The notes: a model not told the origin generated them from the sequence alone. 64,000 nt of DNA from Manduca sexta (GCF_014839805.1 NC_051120.1:6758001-6822000), one strand, 5' to 3'. Counted from the stretch's first letter, positions 9,196-23,106 are shown. Numbers and translations are program-made.

Positions 9196-10782
9196 TTATT
9201 GTGGAATTTTCCCACATAAAAGCAGCCCATAATATATTAATGGAGGACTTACTATATGTGTGTTAATTTTTAATCTTACCAATTTTAACAATATTCGCTA
9301 ACAAATATAAAACAATAAAAACTTCCACATTTATATAAAAAAAAATATATATTAAACAGGATAGTAGATTTTATAAGAATAGAGATAATGATCAGTCCAG
9401 GGAATAATATGAAGCACGTTTTCTTTATGTTCCGCGAGAAACTTGAGCTGTAAAATAGTACTGCTCTAACTAAAATTGAGTTTGCTATAACGACCTAGGA
9501 AACCGTTTAACAGAATGTTTATTTAAGCTGTGTAGATTTGTAGTTATGGTATAAAAATCAAGATTTAAAGCGAAGCAATCAGTATTTTAATTGTTTGGTA
9601 AAGCAAAGGTTGATAGTGGTTAATTTCGATTTGTATCAAACCTTCTTATCCTTTCACTCACATCTTATCCTCTATAACATGAGAGAAGGGAGAGACTAAG
9701 TCCTCAAGAGGACACGATTATTTAATCATTTCTATAAGACTTAGGGTCGCACTTTGGACACGAATTGATTCGTGCGTATACGAGTATGTAGGATGCTTTT
9801 TTGCACTGACATTTTTTTTCGTTGGTCACGCATTTTCTGTATGCTTATAATATAGCTCAAGGGTATTCGGCCAAGTTCGGAGGGTTTACGAACAGTTAAG
9901 AGGAGTTTCGACAGTTTTCTTTCTCATAAAATATTTAATTGATTATGATTATAAAAGCTACTTTATGTACACCTTACATAGAAGGGGATTCGAAATGGAC
10001 GACGTAACTACACGCCAATAAACGTTCAATATCGTGGCCACTGTGCACCCACTGTGCAAACTCTAATAGCAAGTGATTAGAAAGTGTAATCGTACGAATT
10101 CGCGCGACAAATTTTCGTACGAAAACGCATCGTCATTGAGCTCACCGAGCCAACCGTTGAACAAGATAAAGCCAAATTTAACATTTTCAAAGTGCTATTT
10201 AAATTGTGTCAAAGTTATCAGTCCTGCCGGCCGGTGACATTGCGCCACTCGAAACTTATACGACGGGATCAAAACTTTTGACCGGTCTCAAGTATAATTA
10301 GTTTATATTGGATTAGTTTGGAGAACCTTTAAGAAAGACATGCGGAACAACGCGACATGTGCTATCAACTTACTAATTACAGTTTAGAAACCTCATAAAT
10401 GATAAAACCACTAACAAAAAGTAACTCCCCCTCGAAATCAGGACGTCCACTACGCGGCTAGCGTTCAAAATGAGAGTCCGGCAATTACTCTTGAATAAAG
10501 CGGAAGAGTCACCACCTTAGTTCTTTATATATTATAATAATATCATTTGAACTTTTAAATTTTCAACCCTTCTTTCATGCACCTACCATGATTATCTCGG
10601 CACCACCCTAAGGTTGGCTGGTAGAGAATGACTATGGCATTAAGTCCCCCTGTATACATTTGTATATGAAGTACTAATAAATAAATAATTTAAAGGACAA
10701 ATAGTATGTGAAATACTTTTTGTTACAGATTAAGGTTTTAGGCATGTTTAATTATAATACTAATACTGCCTTACTGACTGAC
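9196..10782. other. Unassigned DNA with a CpG-richer patch
   Basis: No gene is seen. At 10020-10270 base composition is more balanced, with a short inverted repeat (TCGTACGAA at 10090-10098 and TTCGTACGA at 10114-10122). This could be unique regulatory DNA, but nothing identifies it. Confidence 0.4.
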
Positions 10783-10992
10783 TGCCTCAGTGGCATAGTT
10801 GTTGTATATATTCGGCCCAGCAATCTGGGGTCTTCATTTCAACACCCGGGTCGGGCAATGACACATTGGATTTTCTGCTCTATCAGCCTGTGTCGGAATT
10901 TATGCTCCGAATGGTGATAGGCTCGCCCACTATGGAACACACAGGTGGAAGGTATGAGACCTGGTTGCACCTTATGCATGGTGTGTTTTTGT
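10783..10992 (+). repeat. tRNA-derived SINE, family A (diverged)
   Basis: It starts GCCTCAGTGGCATAGTTG (box A type), followed by 'cacccgggtcgggcaatgac', 'ggatttt-ctgctc', 'gaatttatgctccgaatggtgataggctcgcccac' split by changes, and a GTGTGTTTT end. The central part is diverged from the copy at 15956. Confidence 0.7.
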
Positions 10993-13831
10993 TTTTTTTT
11001 AATACTCATATGACATTCTTACCATTTCTTTAACTTGACAAAATTTTTGAATTTCTCAATACTTCCGACTGTTACTCTACAGAGACTATCAAGAAATAAT
11101 TTATCACATAAAATTATACATAATTGTTTTTCCAGTTTATCACACAAAACATGCAGTTTCAAGCACTCTTGCAAGTGATATCAAATGGGACCACTAACGT
11201 TATTCTAAAAGGTCGCACAGCTTCTCTTTTGATAACTTTATTTTAGTTTCCAGGTCAACTTCTAATTCGAGTGGCCGCAGACTTTGGCAAGATGGACACT
11301 GGCGCGTTTTATTTTTGATATTGTTATTTAACCTATGGTCCATTTTAGAATTAGTCAATACTGGAAATAATGTATATGACCTATAAAGTGAATATTCGTC
11401 TGCAGTAAATAAGTTGAAATCGTTTTGGAATTAAAATAATTATAGACAAATTCTTTATATAGTTTAAAATGTTATTTTAATCACCTTTATGCCTATAGCA
11501 GATTCGTAAATTTTATCCCTTTAAATTAAATATTTTCTAAAAACTTACCTCGAAAAATAAACGCTTAAAGTACTAAGTTTTAGAATCGATGATATTTTAA
11601 ACTATAATAAAATCATGACGTCAAATCCAAAAGCGCTGGTTGATAAATGCAACGTCGGTGCTTTATTTTCATTTGTAACACGTGTTCCGCCTCACACAAT
11701 ATCTGCTATGAAAGCAGATATATTGCCCCTAAGTATGAAATACGTTATGCAGTAGGTTTCTAGGCTACAGAAAATGTAATTATTGTCAGCAATACATGTT
11801 AAAGACTCGTCTGCCAAGTTCACCAAATTAGTTGAAGATGCAATGAACAGAAACTGGTGGAGACGAAAAATCCGCTCTAAATGCGGTACATCCAATGATA
11901 ACCACGATCCTCAGTCATGAGGAATCGACTACAGAGAGATAAATTGTCAGCAATCGTTAAAAGTCAAAATTGTTGTCGATTTAATTAGTGCATAGAAGAA
12001 GTCGTATCTATGGTAATTGTGGTATCTGGTAGGCGCGGTTCAGAAAGACAATAAGGAAGAATCTGTTTTAGAAAAGTCTGAGCTGTCTTTCATACCTCAA
12101 AGAAGACCACCATAGGTTTTCTGTTAGTATACTCGGATTGTATTATAGAACGTTTAGGTGTTAGTTACTAGGCTCGGCGATTGCCAGGATGTCTTCCATC
12201 TTGTCTGAGAAGTTTAATATGAGGTTTTAGTCTTGATATTTTGATGATATTATAAGAAAAAACTACAACTCTCTGTCTATAAAATGTAATTAAAATATTA
12301 TTATTTGACATAAATTTCTATTAAACCATTAAACAAATTATTGAAAGCAAACAATTCACAGAGCGATTAATTTCATTGGTTAAAAATTTTTTCTCGTGCC
12401 AAATTATTCGGAAATCTATCCAACCATAACAGTTTGGTCAAACAACAAACATTGAAATATTTGAACACATTTATTATATTTATGGAATCGTATAAATATG
12501 CGGTTTTATCAACTAGAATTTCAAATATTAAATATACTAGAGATGGAGTTTGTACATATTATTATTATTTTTTAATTTGTATTTAATTAATGCGAACAGA
12601 CGATGATATAGAAGGAACAAGAAAAATATATTATGCTAAATAAAATTTGGCTAAGACAAGTAACAGTTTAAACCTTTGTTATAGAAGTTTGAAATTTTAG
12701 ATTCGTCTTTTTTATGTAGCCCATTGAAGCATCAAGAACGTATTTTTTTAAACTCGTATGTTGCACATGGAATTTCAATCCAATGGGGTTTACGGATATT
12801 GATACAAAATATAACTATCTAAAATGATTTTACATTATGCAAAACATAACTACCTCAAAGAATATCACATATTACAAATTATAATCTTCACGTACTTTCC
12901 CACGCGTGGCAGGAACTACAAATGCCTTCGTCCTACAAATGTTGGACCCAAAACAGACTGTTATACAAATATTTGTTCGGATGCATTAACATAGGCTGAA
13001 TCTTGTTCACTAGACAATAATTTTATGGATCCGCAAAGGTGTTAAGTCAAGATGAAAACTTTTTAATATTATGATCGAGTTAAACTAGTTGCTAACTTTA
13101 ACTTCAGCGGTTGAATTACATTTGAATAAAAATGGTAATGTTTCTACGAATATTCTGGGAGGTAACTTTTGTAACTTTGGCAATTTTAAGTCGATAAAGA
13201 CAATAGAATTTGGAAAAGTTTGAAAACGGACAAGTTTGCAGGTCCTTATAGTAATTGATGTTGAAAGATTGTTTGCAACACTGTAAATTTTATAATGAAG
13301 TCAGTTTAAAATAAATCTATTGTAATAACGTGTAATGTTTTAAAGTGAAAAAATAAAGCATTTAAGAGGCTATTTTTTTATATTTCTCTCTTACATTTCA
13401 CAGTTTAGATTGTGGCGCCTGATAAAAAATTCTCTTTCGGATACTGAACCTCAATGAATATAACGACTACCAAACTTAAGTTTATTGTTTCCTATTCTTA
13501 CCACTCGCATTCTGTCAAACTGAGCGAACCAATCTGAATTTTGAACAAAACTTTTCGCAATTTGAAATGAGAATTTTTCTGTTGACAACTACACTCATTT
13601 TCTTTGGAAACGTGCGACATATTGTGCGAACGCGCGTTTTGGTTAAATGAAAGCTCACGGCGCATTACTTAACGCATGTTGGAACTCGACCGCTCATAAT
13701 CTACAGATATTTTTTTATTTCCTAGTTGGACATTCAAATAAACCTATTTTGCGGATTTTATCCTATTTTGAATTTTACTATTTGGTACTTTCCTTACGCC
13801 GATTTACGTCAACACTCAACACTTAGTAATT
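10993..13831. other. Unassigned AT-rich DNA
   Basis: No coding, RNA or repeat feature that I can support. The minus-strand frame at 11692-11895 lacks domain or codon support. Confidence 0.45.
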
Positions 13832-13965
13832 TATGATCATCATCATCAGCCGCAGGATGTCCACTGCTGAACATGGGCCTCCCCTAAAGATTTCCAGACC
13901 TGTTGGAAGCGGCCCGTATCCAGCAAACTCCTATGATTTTTGTGACGTCATCAGTCTACCACGTG
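13832..13965 (-). mobile_element. 3' end of a non-LTR retrotransposon (LINE)
   Basis: On the minus strand it encodes a degenerate TDDV...W-IRAASNRS followed, after a frame change, by the GEAHVQQWTS terminus, and it ends in a (TGA)n tail at its left end (13832-13844). It resembles the 722-812 fragment but is on the opposite strand and longer, and is clearly dead. Confidence 0.6.
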
Positions 13966-15004
13966 GGTTAAATTTATAATAATACTTGTATTTTCAGTAC
14001 AACCTAAAGTCCTTGTTACTTTATTTAAAAAACGAATTCTATTAATTTTAAACCGCCATCAGCTAAAAAGTAGATCAATTTATACGTAAAATAATGATTA
14101 CGTAGTATCCCAGAAGTAATTATTTTCAGAGAAAAAATACCAGAATAAACGCTACTGAACGAATGAAAGGGTAGGATATCGATCCTTATTCCCATTGGAT
14201 TTTTACCGAACACGCGATTGTGAACCGTAATGCCATGTATCAGATTTTACCATTCATAGCGACGTTACGGTTGGGATAAAAAAACATAAATAAAGACGTA
14301 AAAGTTCGTCACCGCACGTACGGCGGCCTCGTATCGGGTTTACGTCCGTGCCTCAAATATTTACATGCATCTACCCCGTGTACGTTCTTCAACTTGGCTC
14401 AAAGGGATTTTTCCTTATTGGAAATTCTTATACAACATTTTTTTTATTTACTTTTAAAATAATGGGTAAAGGAAACTCTATAAATCTTGTTTCTGTGTAC
14501 ACAAGTATAATGAAATATTTTCGGTAATTGGAAAGTAACAGCTTTGAGTAAATCTTTTTTGTAAACTACGCAGAAGTGCTCTTGAGATTTGTAAGAAAAT
14601 TGGAAATTTGTAATATCCAGATGGAAAATAAATCCTTCATTGCTATTGGGTTCAAAACCCTTCGTTAGCATTACGACTATTGTGTAAACTCAAACAACCT
14701 AGAAATGGAGTTTCGTTGTTTCGAAGCTTAACTAATTAACGGATGGTTTGAGATATAAATCCATTTAAGCTGTTGATTTTTAAATAATTGTCCTAGTTTT
14801 TAGATCATTTTCTTAAAGCCTATTGGAATGTATATTTACAAAGAGGTGCTGGTGAGACGTTGGCCGATATATGAATCTGTGGATCTGATTAGACACCGGT
14901 CGCCTTACACATAGTGAAAATTCGACTACTTCCAACGAATATATGACCTACACTATAAGTTTAATCAGGAGTGGTATAGAATGCAGCGTGATGTATTTAT
15001 TTTG
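13966..15004. other. Unassigned AT-rich DNA
   Basis: Minus-strand frames at 14025-14213 and 14444-14671 show no domain. Nothing else is seen. Confidence 0.45.
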
Positions 15005-15122
15005 CGGTGTTTACCACTGCTATGATCAGGTCTCCGGCTCGAAGCCCGGTCAGGTTAAATTATTAATTATATTGAGTTGTTATGCTCAGTATCAGTTTGG
15101 TGTCTGGAATTATACCAATGGC
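15005..15122 (+). repeat. Fragment of family A SINE
   Basis: The box B region 'tctccggctcgaagcccggtcag' and 'gctcagtatcagt-tgg-gtctggaatt' are recognisable. The head and the 3' third are missing or decayed. Confidence 0.5.
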
Positions 15123-15955
15123 AAAAAGTAATCGCGTGGGATTCAGCTTACCTGGTGTATCGTTGGCGCGACGCAGCGTTACTTCTTTGCTTACTCTTGA
15201 AAAGGGTTAAAGCGTAAAGCTACGTCATACGTTAAGTACAGTCATTTGCCAAAGAGATAAAAGTCTTAGTGCAGGTCAATAAACTACAACGGTACGAAGT
15301 TCGTGAGTTGTTTTTCCTCAGACAAAAGTCTTCGCTACAAAAAATATACTTGGAAGTTGCACGCCGCCCGGGACTCTTGCTTCCGATACAACGGGCTTTT
15401 CGCTAATCTAGATATGCCCCGATGCATTAACTCATAACAGATCAATGTTGAAACTCCGTCCTACTTTCAGAAATCTAGCGGGATCAAAACTTTCTTTCAA
15501 AACTACTTGTACTTCTCAATTTATATTTTATGCGCAACATTGAATAACCATAATTCTTAGGTGACAATAAAGTTTATCTAGTGTTAATGATCATGTTAAG
15601 TTATAAGTTTGATCATTTAATCGGCGTTTAAATTGTTTATTTTGTTTATAAAAAAAACTGTTATCACAATTCTATTGTTAATTAAGATACTCCAACAGCT
15701 GATAGCTAATTAATAGAAAACGAAACAATCTTGATGAAATATGGCCTACGAAAGAGATTACTATTTGTGACTGTCACCTATCGATTTTAGCTTGTAGAAG
15801 TTTGCACGACCTACAAAGCTAAATACGACTAATGTAGGAGACTAATAGCGCATCTGACTTAAAGGATTTATTCATTTAGCTCGCGCTAAGACGGCATTAG
15901 CGCCTAGTACAACTTGGTGAACTTAATTAATAAGTTAAATATTTATATCTCGTTA

Positions 15956-16208
15956 ACTGATTCGGTGGCGTAGTTGTGTTACGGTACGACTGTAGTGCTG
16001 AGGTCTCGGGTTCGATTCCCGGGCAGTGATATTGGGTTTTTCTATTCAGTGTCAGCCCGGAGTCCGGAATTTGTGCTCGATATGGTGATAAGCTCGCCTC
16101 CCATCACGTCACGGTACTAAGTGCACACGGTGGAAAGTGGGTGCACCAGTTGAACCTCTGCTCCTCCCTCCAGGTATAAAGACGTGATTGTGTGTGTGAT
16201 CTCATCAA
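15956..16208 (+). repeat. tRNA-derived SINE, family A (full-length reference copy)
   Basis: This is the best-preserved copy. Box A TGGCGTAGTTGTG lies at about 15965 and box B GGTTCGATTCCCGG near 16007, spaced like a tRNA internal RNA polymerase III promoter. The body contains 'cccggagtccggaatttgtg' and 'tggaaagtgggtgcaccag', and the tail ends 'ggtataaagacgtgattgtg'. It has no coding capacity and depends on a LINE for movement. Confidence 0.85.
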
Positions 16209-16310
16209 GTCTAATTGCTGAGATGAAATTCTGCAGGTTTAAAACTCAAGGCGTGTGTGTTTTGTGTGTATTGTTTATCAAATATCGTTTGATTTACTAT
16301 TTAAGAATTC

Positions 16311-16410
16311 TTCATAAGACTTTTAGAAGTATGTGAAGTCCGCCAAACCGCACTAGGCCAGCAGGTGGCGGTATATATAAGGAAGGGCTGATCTATTATT
16401 GTATATATCG
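16311..16410 (+). repeat. Remnant of family B SINE, internally deleted
   Basis: 'gtatgtgaagtccgccaaaccgcactaggccagc' (interrupted by substitutions) jumps directly to 'aagggctgatctattatt'. The reference middle part ('ctcagtagtagagg...cagcagtggg') is absent. Confidence 0.55.
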
Positions 16411-17119
16411 GTATAAAATTATTTTATTCATTAAAAAAGTAATGATTGAAAGTGGAAAGGAGGTTACTATAAGAATTTTGTAAATTTACTGTTTTGACTT
16501 GGATGAATAGTTAGAGACCCAACTAATTCACACACCCTTAGCATGTAGTACTTTATTACTAGAAGGATAGTAAAGCAATTTCGGTAATGTTTGGTGACGA
16601 TGGTGATTATAATCCCCCGTCATATGACACGGCGACTCGTTTAAAAACAAAACCCTACAAAAATATTAGTCTGCTTCAAAGAGAAATACCTTTATCCGCA
16701 TATTTTTCATCCTATTGTCACATTCACAAATAGTTTATTGCATTGGTGCAGAAGAATACTTTTTATCACCCAATTCTATATATTTTGAATAGAAAATATT
16801 CGTTCATTTTTATCGTTGTTTATAAATCATCAAATTCCCATTATAGTTGTAAATCAAAGTTCTTTTTGGGTTTAGTCATTCATTTGTTTTACAAATGTAT
16901 GAGCTATGGAATTGTTATCAGTATTTCACAGAAGTCTGTCATAACAGAATAGATCAAACGGCAGTACGATCAATGTGGGAATAAACGCTTCAAAGGAATC
17001 CCTGGTGGATTATTTGCCGAATATAGCTCAAAATATCTAGAACTCATGACGCGTAATCTAATTTCAATGCAGATCTAATTGTATTGAGAGGTTCTGTCTA
17101 TAAAATGGAAAGTTTTTTA
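16411..17119. other. Unassigned AT-rich DNA
   Basis: The frame at 16743-16952 opens with a non-ATG codon and has no domain. Nothing else is seen. Confidence 0.45.
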
Positions 17120-17414
17120 TCTATATATATAAAAAAATGAATCCCTATTTCCCTTGGTTACGCCATCACGCGTGAACAGCTGGACCGATTTCACAATTTT
17201 TTGTTGTTGTGTTTGTTATTGTCATTGTTAAGGAGAAGGTTCTTATGAAAGAAAAACTTAAAAAAATTGCGCGGAAAATTATAAAATTTAAGAAAACTTT
17301 ACGACAGTATTCATTTCACATAACTGTCAATGGTTTGAAATAACTGTCAGCGATCGACAGAATGCGCGCGTGCATACATAGTTATGGTAGGACAATGTCT
17401 GTTGGGTCAGCTAG
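17120..17414 (+). mobile_element. Non-autonomous Helitron-like element, 295 bp
   Basis: It begins TCTATATATATAAAA, ends GGGTCAGCTAG, and sits between A (17119) and T (17415), the Helitron insertion pattern. There is no terminal inverted repeat and no target duplication. Internal text such as 'agctggaccgattt' recurs in lepidopteran Helitrons as I remember them. It encodes nothing and would rely on Rep-helicase in trans. A clear 3' hairpin just before CTAG was not found. Confidence 0.7.
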
Positions 17415-19940
17415 TTGGACTATAGTAAATTATCAAATAATACCATAAAATTTTAATCGGATTTCGAAAAATCTTCTCTAAATTCTGTATTTCCTGAGAT
17501 TTGCCATAAAAATGGCATCAACTGTACGTATCTGCGTGAAACTAACTACACGATAGCAAAGCTTTGAACGAAAGTTAAATTAATTCCATGGAAAAATATT
17601 CAAACTTTGTTTATCAGTTGCGAAATTCATATATCGAGTCCAGAGAATTTTAATAAACACATATTTTGCTTCACGTACGTGGGTATGTTTGGTATCAAAT
17701 TGGATTATGTATTAAATGAAATATATCGAATATTTATTTAGTGTATAGAGAATTGTAAAGGAATTTTAAAGTAATTCAAACTAGGCGTCGCTTGCGTCTT
17801 CGCCCGAGTGAAAAGTTGCTATAAAAGTCTTTAAATCACTGTAGTGATTAATAATGCCACTTTTAAGGTGCCAGCGCCATATATTTAAAAATTCCATAAT
17901 TTCCCACGGGAGGAATTACTGAAACAAAAACTATCATGATATGTGGTGATCTAGGACAGGGTCTATTCGAGTACGAAATTAATTGGATTCTCCCTAGTGT
18001 AGGCTGGACGCTAGGTTCGATAGTCTGGTTAGGCATTGTGTAGGACTTTAAAGCTCACTTTTCTTTTGATTTGTTACACCAAAGACATTTTGTGAAAAAG
18101 ATTTATACACCAAAGGTCGATGGTAAAAATAAATGAAATTCTATTAACAGCATCTTTATAAATTGTTTTGCATTTACAAAATATTATATTTTCACAACGT
18201 TATCAAAAAAAATACGCGATTTAATTTTTAATACGCAAAAAAACTTAAAATAATTCTATACATTTTGTTTTAGCTACAATTCAACCTTTGAATAATAGCT
18301 GCTGTGGTTCTTTATGTTTATTGCACAAGCCTTGGGTCCATACATCAACAATTTTTCACCTCAAGGCAGCCAAAACATTGTAAATCTCCAGAAAGTAGAT
18401 TATTTTATTTATTCAAGCGCCTTATTCAAATAAGTAGGGCCAGGGGGAATTTAATCCGGTCTCATTCGATCCTAACTTAGACCGATAGACGGCACTTAAT
18501 ATTCCGCCAGGGTCCGAATTATAGGTGTCATAAATATGGCGTACCTTCGTAAAGGATCAGATCATATCGGCACTTCCTACGTCGTTACACTTTATCATCC
18601 ATTTTATGTGGCTCGTAATGTTTGTCACCTTATGAGTTCACTGTAAAACATGAGCGCCCTATTAAATATATTGAACCCGGCATTAATATTAAATGTGGGC
18701 TGTGTATTGGTTTGTGGATGGTTTTTTATGTGTACAATATAGAGTTTCCACTCTGAGCCCGTAGGGAAAGCACCGCGAAAATAGATGGTGTAATCAGCAC
18801 CGACATTAGTTGTAAATTAAATCAGTTATTCATATTCGAAATATTGTTGTGAGCAAAAGTGGGGGCGTGGTGGGGTATTACTGCTATCTTTTTTTCACTC
18901 ACGCAGCATTATACACACTCGGTGACGTTACAGTTTGTAATTATTGTGACAGCTGCCCCTTCCATTAAATTTAAAATCTTTAAACTAATTTATTATTGCG
19001 TAGAATTAAAAATTCTTATTCCGTTAGATTTTATATGCATGACATACAAATACATTTTTGATAAATGTAGTTAAAAAAGAAGTCAACTATCATATTTTTG
19101 ATAAAGTTTGAATCAGAATCGAGAATATCAAGAAAACGGTTTTGAAGCGAGTATTCAGTTAAAACCGGTCGTAAAAAATATAATTGATCTTTTTTTCACA
19201 TTTTATTTTATTTCTTTATGCATGATGTTTCGTCTACGTGCCTTTAAAATACTAGCTAGATATGAGATAGGTATAGCGAACAGTTCTTCAAGCCGAATAA
19301 TAAAATATTATTTTCTAAAAGGCCATGGAATATTCTGGAAACGCGGGCTCAGCGTTAGAAAATAATACGAGTCAAAGGTTCTATTATATTGAATGCGCTG
19401 AATCCTTTAAAGTGCATATTGGATTGAAATGTAAGCCTTACAGTTTGTAAAAATAATGGAAAGAAATATCCGGAGTTTTGATCGATGAAAGCTCAAGTTA
19501 CTGGGAAAAGTTATATTGGTGAATAATATAACGTTTAATTGATAATGCTTTGTTTTTTAATGGTGCAAAATTTTGGTAATTGTATTCGGTATTTCAGAGC
19601 GATAACCTTATTAAATTAATTAGTAATTAAAAATAAACCAAATTTGGAAAACAAGGTTTGAAAGAGAAAAAAAATGGCCACAATTAAAGTTTTTTCATAA
19701 CCTCCGAAGGTAGAGCGTGCCAAAACATTATTTGACCCAACATTTGAGCCAAGGCGAGTGGAAACGGGAAACATTCGTGCGTAACCAACAGCAACGTAAT
19801 GAAATATGTTCCAAGTCCGTAGTGCGTGAGCCGACTCGGCCTTTGTTATAGATGTGCAACAATAAAACGTTTGTCGATATCAGGTTTAAAAATAGGAACT
19901 CTCGCATTTGCTGTATAAAGATATATTAGAAACTACTTCT
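17415..19940. other. Mostly unassigned DNA; small Helitron end fragment inside
   Basis: At 17781-17830 a minus-strand Helitron-like 3' end is visible (CTAG then 'cgcttgcgtcttcgcccg'). The rest shows no gene. Frames at 18859-19074 and 19108-19365 begin with non-ATG codons and lack domains. Confidence 0.45.
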
Positions 19941-20045
19941 GCCCCAGTGGCGTAGTTGTATTGGGGTACAATTGTCGGGAAGCCTCAAGTTTAATTCCCA
20001 GTGCTGAAGTTATATTGGGGTTTATGCTCCGTATTATTCCAGTGT
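19941..20045 (+). repeat. 5' part of family A SINE
   Basis: It has the box A head 'gccccagtggcgtagttgta' and a decayed box B 'gtttaattcccagtgc', then 'atattgggg'. The downstream body is missing. Confidence 0.6.
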
Positions 20046-20973
20046 TTGGTGTTGTTACAACGCATCATTGCACTAATATTTATGTTTTACAACGTTATTA
20101 TAAAATTGAAGATTGACTAAATACTACCTTTAGTGCATTGTACAATTATACAGACATGTATTTTCTTGGACATCGAGTCGCCATGGCAGAGTTGCACAGC
20201 AGAATAAGCGTGATTAGAGAGTGAAAGCAAACCAGATTTTCAGTAGAATAACAACTTATATATTTCTAATATATTGCACGTCAGAACACAACCTTAACAA
20301 GACAGCACATAGCGCTTAGTAACAACAGTACATTGTCAATCATTCTAAATATAATAATTCAAATACTATTATGCTGCCAGTTCACATAATATAATAAGCT
20401 TTGTGTTTGCTTATGCAACCTCAACCTTAAATTAGTCTACATACGTTTCAAACAACAATGCTAATTAAAAGCAACTACGTTTTAAAAAACAATTCTCAAA
20501 CTAGGGCAGCAAATAGCCGTAGAAAGTGTTAATGTTGATTTCTTATTCCGTCGATATAAAGCTAAGTGGTTTATTGCGGGAAGCCCTAAAGAGCGTATCG
20601 CGTGTCTGACGCCTGCACTGGCTGTTTGTTACTGGGTTCATTAGCCATGTAAACAGACGAAACGTAGTTTAGTTTCAATGATTAAACATAAAAAAATATT
20701 ATATATGTTTGAAATAATTAATGATTGTGCTACAAATTGTACCTACATAGATTTGAGATGTTATTATGAAAATGGTTAAATGTTATATTCAAAACAATTA
20801 ATTTTAATGCTGAAAAATAGTACGTGGGTTTACGAAACAATTTCTGTAATGTGAATGAGTAAGCATGTTTTAAGAAAATAAAACCAAAAAATTTAATTAG
20901 GAACATTGATATAACATGGTTGTTATTAAATCAGAAAGTCACGCACATAGCCCTGAGTCCAACCTGATTCTTT
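20046..20973. other. Unassigned AT-rich DNA
   Basis: Nothing supported is seen here. Confidence 0.45.
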
Positions 20974-21214
20974 ATATATACTGTCCCACAGCTGAGCACG
21001 AGCCTCCTCTACAACTGAGAGGGAGAAGGCCTTAGTTTACCATCCTGTTTTCCCCATGATGTTTTCATTCACCGTTAAAGCAAGCGATAATCCACAAAGA
21101 ATTCACACATAATTTTAGAAAAATCAGAGGTGTACACTTGGTATTTGAACCTGCGGACATACGCCTCGACAGGCCATTCCACACACTACTACGCTATCGC
21201 CGTTTCTACCTGGG
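20974..21214 (-). repeat. tRNA-derived SINE, family B
   Basis: On the minus strand it reads from a degraded 'ggcgatagcgtagtagtgtg' head, through 'gtccgcaggttcaaatacc' (box B), 'cggtgaatgaaaacatcatg', to 'gtagaggaggctcgtgctcagc' split by changes. It carries a deletion in the middle relative to 50526-50866. Confidence 0.75.
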
Positions 21215-22209
21215 CTTTGTAAGACCGCAAACTTTTCTCCATATCTCTAACACTATACTACAAATCAGTAAAATTGGCCTGTCACAAGACTACAATAGTC
21301 GATCATCTTGTGTTCCACTGAACTGGGTATGCTAAGTTGGTTATACAAGACAAGATAAATTGCTTTTACTGAAATATGTACACTGTACCTGAACATCGAT
21401 GCAAGTAGAATCCATTGAGCGTCGTTTGTCAGTATTTTGGATACAGGGATTTTAGAACACGGAGATTGATGTTCAAGTCTATATACGGATCTACTGTGGT
21501 TTATATTCATGAATATATATAGCTGTAAAATGTATCCAATATTCGTGAAGTTCGCAAATATGTTTGCACGTGTTTTAGAAATGGGCGCAGAAATCTGATT
21601 AAATGGGTTTGGCACCGAGATGTCTTCATTTGACATAAGCTTGTATGAAAAATATAACATTTCAGATCGTTAAACGGTGCCACGATTGATTTAATTTACT
21701 AATATAAGTAAACATACCTAAATTTGTAATGTTTGCACCAAATTTTTAACCATTTGACATGACATCATAAATAAGACTACAAACGGTTTCGAAATTCTTT
21801 CATAGCCGCGTAAATTCTATTATCCGAATAATTTGGTGATCACTCAAATGTCCGAAATGTTTGTGATTATGCAGGTGGGATAGTGAGTGGACGCGACAGT
21901 GATCGATCGACGCTAACTGCGACCCAACAACTAATCGCGACACACGAGATAAACACGACAGAACACCAGCCAATTAGCTTTGAGTTTGCTATTTGAAAGT
22001 AACGCAAAGGAAACTTCATTCTGCCTATGGAGTTAATGACATGGAGTTTTGTACGTTCTTTTATTGTAATGCCTAAAATTTGTTGCATGTGACCTCTTTT
22101 TGGGTTGCTGTGATTGGCAACAATTACCGGCAATTTAGTAACATAGCAACTCAAATTGTTAACAGTGAAATTGGTCTGACCTTCGTGCAGTATTCAGCGA
22201 TAAATTACT
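21215..22209. other. Unassigned DNA
   Basis: A 131-codon ATG-initiated frame on the minus strand (21265-21660) has no recognisable domain, signal peptide or splice context. A patch at 21890-21965 is CpG-richer. No function is assigned. Confidence 0.4.
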
Positions 22210-22420
22210 TATTAGTACTGAGGTCTCGGGTTTCATCGCAAGGCGAAGTGATATTGGATTTTTCTACTCAGTATTATTCGGGAGTCTGGAATTTGTGGCC
22301 GATATGGCGACAGATTTGCCCCCTATCATATCACTGGATAGAATAAGCGAAAAGTGGATGCGCCAGTTGTGCCTCTACCTACCTCTTTGGGGATAAAAAG
22401 CGTAAGGATGTGTGAATTAC
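22210..22420 (+). repeat. 5'-truncated family A SINE
   Basis: It starts at the box B side ('gtactgaggtctcgggttt'), then 'tgatattggatttttctactc', 'cgaaaagtggatgcgcc' and a 'ggggataaaaagcgtaagg' tail. The box A head is missing. Confidence 0.75.
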
Positions 22421-23106
22421 CAGATATAATTGATGAATTGTTTTTTGTTTACGAAATTACAATTCTTAACCCCATAGAATTTCTATTATATCCCATTGAT
22501 CTTTGAGTCATGAGGTATTATAGTCTATTTGGTAAGTTCTACACATATATTAGTACATCAAGAGCGTGAAAGAAAATAAGAAAAATAAATATCTGCCATA
22601 GCTACGTAAATAAAAACCAAAATATATTATATAATATATATTTACGATTCATGTCATTAGCGAAGATATTGATGTCTTTCATCGGCTCGTTTAGCTTCCG
22701 TCACAATTGACAGGGGTTAAATGAAGACAAGCCGTGTTGTCCTAGGAAAATCGATACGATAGTGTCGTCTAGTGTCTACCCTACTCAATTGATATTAATG
22801 TCGGTGTAATTGAGGATAGTAGTGTAGTGTCACATTGAACCCTTAGTCTGGAAATAGAAAACGGAGAATTTGACAAACTTTACGAAGGTTTTTGGGTAAC
22901 TAAATTTATTGACTATCAATTTTCCACTATTAAAAGGATGTTTATGAATGATTCTCACTTATAGTTACGTAAAGTGTTTTTAGTTGTTTTTGGTAAGTGA
23001 AAATATAAGTCATATTTTAACTAGTCGCGGTCACGCAATTCTTTATTATTATGTATAATGGATCGTAATTCGTTCCCCCAATTTATAACTTCTTAAGTAT
23101 CGTATC
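22421..23106. other. Unassigned AT-rich DNA
   Basis: Nothing supported is seen here. Confidence 0.45.

Noticed and set aside
15956..16040. True tRNA gene
   Set aside because: Boxes A and B are present, but acceptor and anticodon stems do not pair and the sequence continues into a SINE body shared with many copies.
21265..21660. 131-codon ATG frame on the minus strand
   Set aside because: No domain, signal peptide, splice context or compositional signal; one such frame is expected in 64 kb.
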